64,000 nt of DNA from Branchipolynoe longqiensis (GCA_030323885.1 CM059196.1:36124481-36188480), one strand, 5' to 3'; counted from the first letter of the stretch, positions 32,465 through 42,740 are shown. Notes: a model not told the origin generated them from the sequence alone. Made by a program: numbers and translations.

Positions 32465-33078
32465 TATATATATATACATTAGGTATACTATTAGTAGCAG
32501 AGTGAGTGAGCGCTGCCAGAAGTTACAGCATTTGAAGGCAGGGGGCGACACAATCGGCCCGGTTGCATAATAGATGAGCAATTTCTTAATAAATAATGTA
32601 CCCACCAATACTGTGATGCCATGCAATTCTTACATATACATTAGGTATTCTATTACTAGCAGAGTGGATGAGTGCCGCCAGAAGTTACAGCATTTGAAGG
32701 CAGGGGGCGACACAATCGGCCTGGTTGCATAATAGATGAGCAATTTCTTAATAAATAATGTACCCACCAATACTGTGATGCCATGCAATTCTTACATATA
32801 CATTAGGTATACTATTACTAGCAGAGTGGATGAGTGCCGCCAGAAGTTACAGCATTTGAAGGCAGGGGGCGACACAATTGGCCCGGTTGCATAATAGATG
32901 AGCAATTTCTTAATAAATAATGTACCCACCAATCCTGGGTTGCCATGCAATTCTTACATATACATTAGGTATTCTATTACTAGCAGAGTGGATGAGTGCC
33001 GCCAGAAGTTACAGCATTTGAAGGCAGGGGGCGACACAATCGGCCCGGTTGCATAATAGATGAGCAATTTCTTAACAG
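32465..33078. repeat. 162-bp satellite, 4 units after a TA microsatellite
   Basis: CATTAGGTAT starts at 32477, 32639, 32801 and 32963, an exact 162-bp period. Units share AGAAGTTACAGCATTTGAAG and GGCAGGGGGCGACACAAT; the last is truncated. A (TA)n tract precedes. Microsatellite plus a few ~160-bp core repeats is a layout known for molluscan Helitron-related elements. Confidence 0.9.
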
Positions 33079-33197
33079 ATCAGTATAGGAGATGACTTCG
33101 AATATAATAAGGTGTGAAAGCTTCCAATTAATTATACTTGGATAATGCTTATACATTACATATACGATTATATATTATACATTATACATGGGACCAA

Positions 33198-33772
33198 ATG
33201 TGGTGGCCGAATCAGTAAGAGTGCAGGTTTCCCATGCGGAGTTCGAATCCTGTGTGAGTCAAAGCAATGGCTTACAGAATTTATACTTATCATTGCCTAA
33301 CCTGCCACACGGCAGTACCAGGATAGGGCAGTGACTGGTTATGGCCGGTGCACACCTACCGTATACGATTCGCGCATAAAACTACCCGACCCGCTTAAAA
33401 CTGAAAACGGGCCGATTCGTTTTTCGAATCGCGAATCGTATGCGTAAGGAAGCAGTTTTAGCCCTGAAAAGTCACGAATCGCAATCGGTAGGTGTGCGCG
33501 GGGGGCGCACACCTAGCGTTTTTTGTGCGCGAAACGGGAGGTGTGCGCGCACAAACGGGCAGTTTTAAGTCGTATACGGTAGGTGTGCACCGGCCATTAG
33601 CTCAGAATCAGGATAATGTGACTGAGGGGGATATCGGGTCAAGACGCCGGTGGCCTGATTTCCAAGTGAGGCAGCACTATAAATTCCTCATGAGTGTGAT
33701 CTGTCCCAAGTTTATTTCCATCCTGATATGTCCCTGGATGTTGCTAAGATGTAAAATACCAACAAACAAACT
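33198..33772 (+). mobile_element. SINE-1 interrupted by a Harbinger-like MITE
   Basis: Head GGTGGCCGAATCAGTAAG and body up to GCAGTGACTGGTTA, then after the MITE TTAGCTCAGAATCAGGATAA and the tail to AACAAACAAAC. Confidence 0.85.
33342..33596. mobile_element. PIF/Harbinger-like MITE with TTA duplication
   Basis: 255 bp with perfect inverted ends TGGCCGGTGCACACCTACCG. TTA lies at 33339-33341 and 33597-33599; removing the MITE and one TTA restores the SINE-1 consensus (CTGGTTAGCTCAG). A 3-bp TWA duplication is characteristic of PIF/Harbinger. Interior palindromic around TTTTTCGAATCGCGAATCG. Confidence 0.88.
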
Positions 33773-33774
33773 AT

Positions 33775-34045
33775 ATATTATATATACTATATACACTATA
33801 TACACGATATACACTATATACACGATATACACTATATACTATATATACTACATATACTATATACACTATATACACTATATACTATTACTATATATACTAT
33901 ATATACTATATATACTATATATACTACATATACTATATACACTATATACAATGTATACACTATATACACCATATACACTATATACACTACATACGGTATC
34001 TATACTATGTATTTTATTATACTATATATATTATCTACATTCTAT
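33775..34045. repeat. TATATACTATATACAC-type minisatellite
   Basis: Irregular TATATACTATA/TACACTATATA repeats. The Ile/Tyr-rich ORF is an artefact. Confidence 0.9.
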
Positions 34046-34121
34046 ATGCTGTACTTGTTACATATAGATACACAAATAAATATGTGTATGCCTGGGCACA
34101 TACACAAACCCAAATACATAT

Positions 34122-34305
34122 CGTCGGGGTGATGAAAATGGGAAATATTGTGCCTAGAGCAGGATTAAAAATCAAACCAGTACCTCTTGCTATTCTGAAG
34201 CTAGGGTATTCATCATTGTACTACTTAGGTTCACTGATGCAATGACCCTATCCACGCCTACTTGTCTATGTGGCTCCTTGCCTGAGAGGTCAGTGCAGTC
34301 TCCTA
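34122..34305 (-). mobile_element. Diverged solo terminal repeat of the TRIM family
   Basis: Starts CGTCGGGGTGATGAAAATGG and ends AGAGGTCAGTGCAGTCTCC, in the correct order, but the tRNA-like part is heavily mutated. Confidence 0.72.
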
Positions 34306-35325
34306 CGTACCTATACTTATATACACAAACCCAAATAAAATTACCTAATGATTTATCTGTATGCAACCCCAAATAAATATACCTGTATAATATATGTACA
34401 CAAATAAATATACCTATTCCTATGTCCATGCATATACCCAAATAAATAAACATATATAGTTATCTACATACACAAACCCAAATAAATATACTTATATACA
34501 TACACAAACCCACATAAATATACAAATACCTATTTACATACACAAATCCAAATAATGTACATACATACATACATAACCCCACATAAATATACATGTATAC
34601 ATTTACATACATCATCATCATCATCATCATCATGCTGTCGGTCGCGATGCGACAAAGACTGCTTTCATTTACATACACAATCCCAAATAAATATACTTAT
34701 ATATACATACACAAACCCAAATAAATATACAAATACTTATTTACATACACAAATCCAAATAATGTACATACATACATACACAAATCCAACTAAATATACA
34801 TGATTACATTTACATACACAAGCCCAAATAAATACACTTACATGTACATACAGAAGCCAAAATAAATATACAAATAACTATGTACGTAAACAAACCCAAA
34901 TAATATACCTAAGCATATATACATACACATACACAAACTAATATAAACATACCTATTTATATACATAAACCATAATACATTTAGTTATTATACAGACACA
35001 AACCAAAATAAATATACATATACCTATATACATGCACAAACCAAAATAATATAACTATGTATAATTATATACATACAAAACCTGAAAAAAAAACATACCT
35101 GCATACATATACATACACAAGTTAATATACCTATTCCTATGTACATACACATACCCAAATAAATAAACACATACCTATGCACATACACAAACTCAAATAA
35201 ATATACTTATAATATATACATACACAAATTCAAATATATATATATATATATATACAAATACCTATATAATACACAAATTCAAATAATATATCTACATACA
35301 CAACCCTAAATAGATATACACATAC
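34306..35325. repeat. ACAAACCCAAATAAATATAC-type minisatellite
   Basis: Degenerate ~30-45-bp units of ATACACAAACCCAAATAAAT with TACATA spacers. A LINE-tail fragment sits inside at 34616-34668. Confidence 0.85.
34616..34668 (-). mobile_element. LINE-derived element, tail fragment
   Basis: CATCATCATCATCATGCTGT and GTCGCGATGCGACAAAGACT match the 3' end of the element at 23522-23999. Only about 50 bp remain, an extreme 5' truncation. Confidence 0.8.
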
Positions 35326-35410
35326 CGACATACATACATACATACATACATACATACATACATACATACATACACACATACATACATACATACATACACA
35401 CACACACATG
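35326..35410. repeat. (CATA)n microsatellite
   Basis: About 20 copies of the tetramer. Confidence 0.93.
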
Positions 35411-35479
35411 TATATATATATTCAATATTGCATGCCTGCTTCACACCCATGTATTGGTCCGGCAACTCCAGGATAAGGG

Positions 35480-35855
35480 CCATTCCGTGGTGCGGAGGTG
35501 AGAGTGGGGGGAGAAGGTCAGGGCGTGTGTGGGTGTGGGGGCGTGTGGGGGTATATGCGGTTGGGGACGGCAGAGGGTGTATTGATTTAGGTCACTGCCT
35601 TATTTCATTGCACTGCAGTATGCCACACACAGACACACATATAGCTGGGCCCATATCGTCGCCCCATCCAGCTATCTACTGTCTGTGCCTTCTTATCGGG
35701 CGGATATCAATAGTGCTGCACTGTTATGTGAGATATGTGCCCATGGGGGGGGGGGGGGGGGGAGGCCCGAGGTGGGCTAGCGGGGGTGGGGTGGGGTGTG
35801 TGGGCTACTGCAGAACCTGTCGAATATGGGCCTGTTGTACCCGAGATTTGCCGGT
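35480..35855. other. Unannotated G-rich stretch
   Basis: GTGTGGGGG repeats at 35525-35560 and a run of about 17 G at 35745-35761. No gene recognised. Confidence 0.4.
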
Positions 35856-35864
35856 CTATTGTAG

Positions 35865-36345
35865 TGTCGTGTGAGTGATGAAAATGAGAAATATTGCACC
35901 TAGAGTGGGAATCGATCCCACTATCTTGCATTTCCAGCTAATGTGCTAAACATTACATCACCTAGGCTCGCTGATGTCACCATTCTACCCACCCCTACCT
36001 GTCTATGCGGTTCCTTGCCTAAGTACAGTACTCATCGCCCTTGAATTGTAAGTCTTTTATACAGTCAGTTAATGCTTACAGTTACATACATACAGGCAAT
36101 GCACATACGCATACACCGGGTAGGTTCATAACCATGCAACACATCGCTTTTGACATAATCCTTGTCATGGCAATCGGTATTATGGGGGGTGACAATAATG
36201 CGAAATAGTGAACCTACAGTGGGAATCGAACCCACATATCTTGCATTCCGGGCCAGTGTGCTAACCATTACATCACCTAGGCTCCGTGATGTCACCATCA
36301 TATCTATGCCGCTCCTTGCCTGAGAGGTCACTGCAGATTATTACA
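35865..36345 (-). mobile_element. TRIM-like element, copy 2
   Basis: Left repeat 35865 to about 36030, interior about 36031-36178, right repeat 36179-36345. The interior matches copy 1 (TTGAATTGTAAGTCTT; TACATACATACAGGCAATGC; GGGTAGGTTCA). Read on minus, AAGGGCGATGAG precedes the downstream repeat, as in copy 1. Repeats are more diverged than in copy 1, so this is an older insertion. Confidence 0.72.
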
Positions 36346-36439
36346 GTAATAATAATAATAATAATAATGTAAATTGTGTACAGTGCACTCACCAGCAGGA
36401 TCCATTCTAAGGCTCTATAACACCATGCATGATATGACA

Positions 36440-36570
36440 TATTTACAGTAGCCTATGTGGCGGCAGCGGGTTTCCTCCAAAGAAATGTCAGAATGACCAT
36501 ATGTTTGACGTCCAATAGCCGATGATAAAAAATCAATGCACTCGAGAGGCGTCGTTAAATAAAACAAACT
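36440..36570 (+). mobile_element. Widespread molluscan SINE, 3' end, copy 3
   Basis: GTAGCCTATGTGGCGGCAGC, GGGTTTCCTCCAAAGAAATG and GGCGTCGTTAAATAAAACAA. Confidence 0.75.
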
Positions 36571-36985
36571 TTTTACATATTTACAATTTGATCACAACTG
36601 TTCAAGGATGGAGACATTTTGTTTACCATAAACTGCAACATTAAATAGGATCGATCAAAATTGATCAAGAGACGCAGCTTTTCTTCCATCCTCTGGCAAT
36701 CTGTTAAATAAGAGTGGGAGCTGTCTCACAAAAGGCACAATCACATGTGAATTGAGTCTAGACACAAGGACATGTAAACATATATGACTGTATGATCAGA
36801 GAGTTTGAGATGACTATTTAAGGGACCCAATATTCTGCTGCTTTACCATTGGTAGCTTTACAGGCAGTTGATAAAATCTTGAACTCAATACACTATTTTA
36901 CTGGCAGCCAATGCATTTCCTGAAGGCCCATGTGACATGATCATATTTTGGAGTATTTGTTGCTATGTCAGCAACACTGTTCTGA
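36571..36985. other. Unannotated stretch
   Basis: No ORF or repeat I can name. Confidence 0.35.
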
Positions 36986-36990
36986 ATCAA

Positions 36991-37572
36991 CCGGATTCGG
37001 TAACCGAATCACTAGAGTCCAGGCTTCCCATGCAGTAGATTGGGAGTTCGATTCCCAGGTGAGTCACACCAATGACTTACAGAATTGATACTTGTTGCTA
37101 TCTAGCCTTTTTTTCTCTTGAAGATTTATACTGCCTATCATGGATAAATCTGAATACACATTTTTTCACCATTAGGCAGTTTGTCAATAGAAAGCCAGAG
37201 CCTACACTTTTACCGACCCAGGAATTTTTAACCTCCCACACCACATATACATGGTATGAGAGCAACTGGCCTTTGATGACGCTGTAAGTTATACATAGCA
37301 GTGGAAATCCAAATTGTCAGAGGTGGGGGGGCATGGGAAATCGAACCACCAACCCTCAGATTAGGAGTGTGACCTAGAAAAAAGTCAAACACTCTAACCA
37401 CTCCGCCACATAGAACGCCACGACTAGGATAGGGCAAGGTCTCGTTAGCTCAATATCGGGATAATGTGACTGAGTGGGAAATTGGGTCATGGTGCCGATG
37501 GCCTGGTCTCCCAGTGGGAAAGCACTATAAAGTAACTATGAGTGTGCACTGTCAAAATCAGTACCCGTCCCG
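36991..37572 (+). mobile_element. SINE-1 interrupted by an inverted SINE-2
   Basis: SINE-1 head and start of body (36991-37108, to TTGCTATCTAGCC), then SINE-2 on minus (37109-37426), then SINE-1 from GACTAGGATAGGGCAAGG to 37572. About 17 bp of SINE-1 are lost at the junction. Confidence 0.8.
37109..37426 (-). mobile_element. SINE-2, nearly full length
   Basis: Minus-strand copy with T-run (A-tail complement), TATACTGCCTATCATGGATA, GAGAGCAACTGGCCTTTGAT on plus and the head complement CACTCCGCCACATAGAACG. Confidence 0.82.
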
Positions 37573-37720
37573 TGTGGGAGTGTGTGTGGGAATGTGTGTG
37601 AGTGTGTGTCAGTTTGTGTGTGTGTGTGTGTGTCAGTAGGACACACAGGGACAACCCTTACATGAGCGTGGGTGTATGGGAGTGTGTGTGGGATGCAGGT
37701 GGGGGGGGGGTGAGAGGAGG
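37573..37720. repeat. GT-rich low-complexity DNA
   Basis: GTGTGTGGGAGTGTGTG-type repeats followed by G-runs. Confidence 0.8.
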
Positions 37721-37786
37721 GTGAGTTAGAGGGGTCCACAGGCTGCACCAAACAGATAACAACGATAAAAATACGCACCCCTAACC

Positions 37787-37935
37787 GCCCATCACGTGAT
37801 GGCTATCATCACGCGAGACGGCGCGATTAGACGAGAGTCGCCGACAGGGGGCGCCGCGGTGCATCATGGGGCGGGCACCGGCTCAGCGGCCGCAAGCCTC
37901 GTCTTGAGAACAGTGGCAGTCTGGTCTGCGAAAGG
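37787..37935. promoter_or_regulatory. CpG-rich segment with palindromic E-box and CTCF-like site
   Basis: CCATCACGTGATGG at 37789-37802 is a perfect 14-bp palindrome with a TCACGTGA core (MiT/TFE/USF type). CCGACAGGGGGCGC at 37841-37854 fits the CTCF core. CpG-dense to about 37900. No coding exon identified. Confidence 0.42.
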
Positions 37936-37997
37936 ACAATCTGAATGGACCGGAATTTGGGGCTTTTGACACCGCTTCGTAGCATTTTCTATATAAG

Positions 37998-38166
37998 TGT
38001 AGTAATCTTTACTGACCTCTCAGGCAAGGAGCCGCATACACCGGTAGGCGTGGGTATTGTGGTGACATCAGGGAGCCTAGGTGGTGTAATGGTTAGCACA
38101 CAGGCCCGGAATGCAAAGAGTATGTGGGTTTGTGTCCAACTCTACGCGCAGTATTTCCCATACACA
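37998..38166 (+). mobile_element. Solo terminal repeat of the TRIM family, 3' truncated
   Basis: TGTAGTAATCTTTACTGACC through GGTGGTGTAATGGTTAGCAC to CAGTATTTCCCATACACA. The B-box is mutated (GGTTTGTGTCC). It runs directly into a SINE-2 fragment. Confidence 0.75.
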
Positions 38167-38270
38167 GTGGTGGAAATCCAAATTAGCAGAGGTGGGGGCA
38201 CGGAGAATCGAACCACTGACCTTCAGATTAGGAGTCCAACCTAGAAAAAAAGTCTGATATTCTAAGCCAA
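38167..38270 (-). mobile_element. SINE-2 head fragment
   Basis: GTGGAAATCCAAATTAGCAG and AGAATCGAACCACTGACCTT on plus. Confidence 0.75.
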
Positions 38271-38294
38271 ATCACTCACCTAGATTTCATTCTA

Positions 38295-38399
38295 CATGTA
38301 TCAATTTTGTAAGTCATTGGTTTGACTCGACTGGGAATCGAACTCCCGACCTTCCGCACGGGAAGCCTGCACTCTACCGATTCAGCCACCGCGTCCGGT
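38295..38399 (-). mobile_element. SINE-1 head fragment
   Basis: TTTTGTAAGTCATTGGTTTG then GGAATCGAACTCCCGACC and TACCGATTCAGCCACCGCGT on plus; only the tRNA head and start of the body. Confidence 0.8.
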
Positions 38400-38539
38400 T
38401 TATTTAAATGGTGGATAACTCAGACACAAATTTTAATGTATATAGAAAATGCAAATTGACAAGAAATTACACTCACTTTTCACTGTGAAAATGGTCTTTG
38501 TTGCTGAAATGGCGTAAAACCAACATCACTCGTTCATAC

Positions 38540-39201
38540 CCCTGTCACACTATGACGTAACGAGCAAACGTAAGCCTGACGTGATCACGTTTCGTCATTA
38601 CGTTAACCTACGTTGGGTTATGTTATGATGACGTCAGAATGACTTTAGACTGACGTCGCGTTACGTCACATTACATCGTGTTACATCGGGGCGCGTCAAA
38701 GTTTTGAACCTGTTCAAAACTTTCGACGTAAATCGAAGGTAAGGGTTTACGTTCGCCATACGTTCTGTACACGTTCGGCAAACGTCAATGACGTTAAATG
38801 GACATTAGTCAAATGCTGCTCACTATGTTCAACTACGTTCCACGACGTTGACCCACATTAAACCCAGTGGAAACATCCATGCGGCGTAATGGGAATATCA
38901 GGAGAACGTCAGGAGAACGTACGTTCAATGTACGTTCAATGTTTTGCCACCATGTCATGACGCATGTAACGTCACGTAACATAGTTCTGACGAGGGAATA
39001 ACGTTCATAACGTTCTGTGAACGTAATGACATTGTCCTCTCTCATTGAATGACGGTATCACTACGCTTTACCAACGTTACGCTCTCATCAACTCGCTGCA
39101 TCCACGTTCAACTTGTGCCCAAATTTGCATACTACGCCAAGAAGTTCGACGTTCTTCACATTCTCCCTACGCTGATGTCGTTACGTCGTAGTGTGACAGG
39201 G
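38540..39201. mobile_element. ACGT-rich palindromic MITE, copy 1
   Basis: 662 bp with ends CCCTGTCACACTATGACGTA and TACGTCGTAGTGTGACAGGG. The interior is packed with AACGT/ACGTT and includes a perfect TGACGTCA. No ORF of note. Related to 62728-63421. Confidence 0.78.
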
Positions 39202-39212
39202 CCTTTACTTAA

Positions 39213-39635
39213 AGTTGCATAGTCCGATGGTTTTGAATTTCTGTATTTTTTCTGAGATAAATATATTATTTCTATTACTAGTATGTACTTTATATTAGTT
39301 CAAAGTTACTTTCATTTTAAATGGTAAACTTTTGAGATATTTAGGATGCAAACATGGAAAATTAGTTTTGGCAAGCTTGCCAAAACTCTGACACCATAGA
39401 CTTCTGCAGTAACAGGGCCCCGTCCTGATATGACCTTAGATGTTGCTAGGATGTAAAACAACAACAAACAAACAACAACAAGCAGTAACAGGTTCTGTTA
39501 AATTGACTCAGTATTGCCTTCTATGCAGAAACAAATGCTTAATAAGTGTATCAGTATCTAAGTTAGATATGTAAACTCAAATCTAGATAATTGGTTTGGT
39601 TTTGAAAATTTGATATTTCATCGGACTATGCAACT
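39213..39635. mobile_element. TTAA-flanked MITE with a nested SINE-1 tail
   Basis: Ends AGTTGCATAGTCCGATGG and CATCGGACTATGCAACT, perfect over 17 bp, with TTAA at 39209-39212 and 39636-39639. Contains the 65-bp SINE-1 remnant at 39417-39481. Confidence 0.87.
39417..39481 (+). mobile_element. SINE-1 tail, 5'-truncated insertion with 11-bp duplication
   Basis: CCCGTCCTGATATGACCTTA through AACAACAACAAACAAACAAC. Flanked by GCAGTAACAGG at 39406-39416 and 39482-39492. Confidence 0.88.
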
Positions 39636-39639
39636 TTAA

Positions 39640-39825
39640 AGTTGCATGGGCCGATGCTTTTCAGTTTCTGTCAATTTCTGAGACAAATAGATTAGGTTGG
39701 TCGTTATTATCTACATTACTTCAGTCTGAAGTAACTTTGCTTTTACTTAGGAGATATTTCAAGTGTTAACATGCCAAAGTAATGTTTGTGTGATTGTCAA
39801 AACTCTGACGCTGAGAATTACTAGG
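39640..39825. mobile_element. Adjacent TTAA-MITE fragment
   Basis: AGTTGCATGGGCCGATGC begins right after the TTAA of the preceding MITE, followed by the family sequence (TTTCTGAGACAAATAGATTA). The right end is not seen. Confidence 0.65.
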
Positions 39826-39990
39826 AAGGATAGGGCAACGATGGTGCGGCTCTGTGATAGGATAATTATTATACCTGATAAGATGCCATGTTGTACTGTC
39901 AAGCTATTTTAATAGGGCAGCACTATTAAGTCCCAAAATATATGCACTGTCACAAGTTGGTATCCATTTTTATATGTCGTTTTAGGTTTC
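39826..39990 (+). mobile_element. Decayed SINE-1 body and tail
   Basis: AGGAAGGATAGGGCAACGAT, GGGCAGCACTATTAAGTC and GCACTGTCACAAGTTGGTAT in SINE-1 order. Confidence 0.6.
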
Positions 39991-40189
39991 CAATCATTCA
40001 CGGCCCCTATATACGCCGATTTTTGGATTGCCGTTTACGGGGAATTGCGCCTAAACTCTTCATATCAATACAACTGGACGACAACAGCATATCAATAAAC
40101 ATCAAGGTTTTTTTTATTCGCGGACTTCTATTCTGGACACAGCGTTGTGTGTCGCTAGAATAAAGAATAGCTTGTACTAGTTACCAGTG

Positions 40190-41552
40190 TACGTGGATCC
40201 TTTTGATGCTGAACTCCAATCAGTGAGCGATACTGCAGTAGGATGTCACAAACTAGTCATGAACCAGTGCAGTCAGCACCAATCAGTAAAGAACTGAGCA
40301 ATAACTCAGTATGATGTTGCAAACTAGTCACGAACCATTGCAATCAGCACCAATCAGTAAAGAACTGAACGATAACTCAGTATGATGTCACAAACTAGTC
40401 ATGAACCAGTGCAATCAGCACCAATCAGTAAAGAACTGAGTGATAACTCAGTATGATGTCACAAACTAGTCATGAACCAGTGCAGTCAGCACCAATCAGT
40501 AAAGAACTGAGCAATAACTCAGTATGATGTCACAAACTAGTCATGAACCAGTGCAGTCAGCACCAATCAGTAAATAACTGAGCAATAACTCAGTATGATG
40601 TCACAAACTAGTCATGAACCAGTGCAGTCAGCACCAATCAGTAAATAACTGAGCAATAACTCAGTATGATGTCACAAACTAGTCATGAACCAGTGCAATC
40701 AGCACCAATCAGTAAAGAACTGAGTGATAACTCAGTATGATGTCACAAACTAGTCATGAACCAGTGCAGTCAGCACCAATTAGTAAAGAACTGAGCAATA
40801 ACTCAGTATGATGTCACAAACTAGTCATGAACCAGTGCAGTCAGCACCAATCAGTAAAGAACTGAGCAATAACTCAGTATGATGTCACAAACTAGTCATG
40901 AACCAGTGCAGTCAGCACCAATCAGTAAATAACTGAGCAATAACTCAGTATGATGTCACAAACTAGTCATGAACCAGTGCAATCAGCACCAATCAGTAAA
41001 GAACTGAGCGATAACTCAGTATGATGTCACAAACTAGTCATGAACCAGTGCAGTCAGCACCAATTAGTAAAGAACTGAGCAATAACTCAGTAAGATGTCA
41101 CAAACTAGTCATGAACCAGTGCAGTCAGCACCAATCAGTAAAGAACTGATCGATAACTCAGTAAGATGTCACAAACTAGTCATGAACCAGTGCAATCAGC
41201 ACCAATCAGTAAAGAACTGAGCGATAACTCAGTAAGATGTCACCAACTAGTCATGAACCAGTGCAGTCAACACAAATCAGTAAAGAACTGAGCGATAACT
41301 CAGTAAGATGTCACAAACTAGTCATGAACCAGTGCAGTCAGCACCAATAAGTAAAGAACTGAGCAAAAACTGAGTAAGATGTCACAAACTAGTCATGAAC
41401 CAGTGCAATCAGCACAAATCAGTAAAGAACTGAGCGATAACTCAGTATGATGTCACAAACTAGTCATGAACCAGTGCAGTCAGCACAAATCAGTAAAGAA
41501 CTGAGCGATAACTCAGTAAGATGTCACAAACTAGTCATGAACCAGTGCAGGT
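40190..41552. repeat. 71-bp satellite, about 19 units
   Basis: GTCATGAACCAGTGCAGTCA recurs every 71 bp (40256, 40327, 40398 and onward), with AAGAACTGAGCRATAACTCA and GATGTCACAAACTA in each unit. Very homogeneous, about 95% or better by eye. The array ends at CAGTGCAGGTTGGTGCAGG. Confidence 0.95.
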
Positions 41553-41639
41553 TGGTGCAGGCAGATAGCATTAACACTATCTTCAACTGGTGAGGCAGGG
41601 CACACCTTATTGTAGTGTTGATGGCCCTTTCAATGCTAA

Positions 41640-41738
41640 GTAGATAGACTAGATAGACTAGATTGACTAGATTGACTAACTAGACTAGATGGACTAAATG
41701 GACTATATAGACTAGATATACTAGATATACTAGTTAAT
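41640..41738. repeat. (TAGACTAGA)n-type microsatellite
   Basis: Degenerate AGATAGACTAGATTGACTAG repeats. Confidence 0.85.
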
Positions 41739-41814
41739 GCTGTACAGGTGGGAAATGCAGTAATAAATACGTTAACAAGAAGTTAGTTGTATCATACTTA
41801 TAGTTCCATAAAAA

Positions 41815-41895
41815 CCGCTTGGAGGCGGCGAGGGGTGGGGCCGGGCGATATGGAGGAAAGGGGTTGGGGAGGGGCGGAAGGGGGCGGGCAGGCGC
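41815..41895. other. G-rich segment
   Basis: GGGGTTGGGGAGGGGCGG and GGGGGCGGGC lie within 80 bp; G-quadruplex and GC-box potential. No gene. Confidence 0.4.
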
Positions 41896-42118
41896 TATCA
41901 ACCGTCCCCGATTCAAATTCAAGCTAGGTTTCGTGGCTGCGTTTTGATGTTTGGTCAGAAAGCGGCTTTACACATTGAAATTCACATCACACGCCTAGCT
42001 ACTTGTTGGACCTGAGAGGAAAGGGTTTTACTAACACCGCCACTAACACTGGAACAGAAACACTGCCTCTCAGCTTCCTACAGGTGGGTGCAGGCAGTAT
42101 ACTGCGCAGTAAAGTTGT

Positions 42119-42168
42119 AGTAATGGGGGAGGCGGTGGTGGAGGGGGGGGGGAGCGTTGGGTGTTGTG
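42119..42168. repeat. Direct repeat left of SINE-1
   Basis: AGTAATGGGGGAGGCGG ... GGAGCGTTGGGTGTTGTG; matches 42480-42537. Confidence 0.75.
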
Positions 42169-42476
42169 TTGGTTGGTTGTTGAAGTTTTAGATCCTGGCA
42201 ACATCTAAGGTCATATCAGGACGGGTGCTGATGGGTGGCAGTGTACACTCATAGCGGCTTTATAGTGCTGCCCCACTGGGAAATCAGACCACCGGCACTA
42301 TGACCCAATATCCCACTCGGTCACATTATCCTGATGCCAAGATAACCAGTCCTTTCCCTATCCTATTAATGCAGAGCGCCTGGATAGGAAGCGACATGTA
42401 TAAATTTTGTAAGTCATTGGTTTAACTCGACCGGGAATTAATCTCGCGATATCCCGCTCGGTCCCCGCGCCCGATC
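42169..42476 (-). mobile_element. SINE-1, full length between ~50-bp direct repeats
   Basis: Tail TTGGTTGGTTGTTGAAGTTT, body CACATTATCCTGATGCCAAG, head CCCGCTCGGTCCCCGCGCCC on plus. Confidence 0.85.
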
Positions 42477-42479
42477 TAC

Positions 42480-42537
42480 AGTAATGGGGGTGGAGTGGGG
42501 GTGGGGGTGGGGGGGGGGAGGAGCGTTGGGTGCTGTG
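42480..42537. repeat. Direct repeat right of SINE-1
   Basis: AGTAATGGGGGTGGAGTGGG ... GGAGCGTTGGGTGCTGTG; G-runs differ in length from the left copy. Confidence 0.75.
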
Positions 42538-42740
42538 TAGACTCTGGGTGCTGTGTGTCCTAACGGTGAATGCAGACTCCATGAATTCATGCCGTCCTCC
42601 TTATTAGTTGCTGGAGGAGAGGGGAGGGGGGTCATGACATCAACCTGCCGATCCGCGATCCCCGATCCCCGATCCCCGATCAAGTGCCATGTTGTAAAAC
42701 GCCACACCCGCACCCTACACACACCCTCCTATCGATTACC

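Noticed and set aside
33492..34067. 191-codon ORF
   Set aside because: It starts in the Harbinger MITE, runs through the SINE and ends in TA-rich repeats.
40190..41552. CRISPR-like array or protein repeat
   Set aside because: The entire 71-bp unit repeats; there are no spacers and no open frame.
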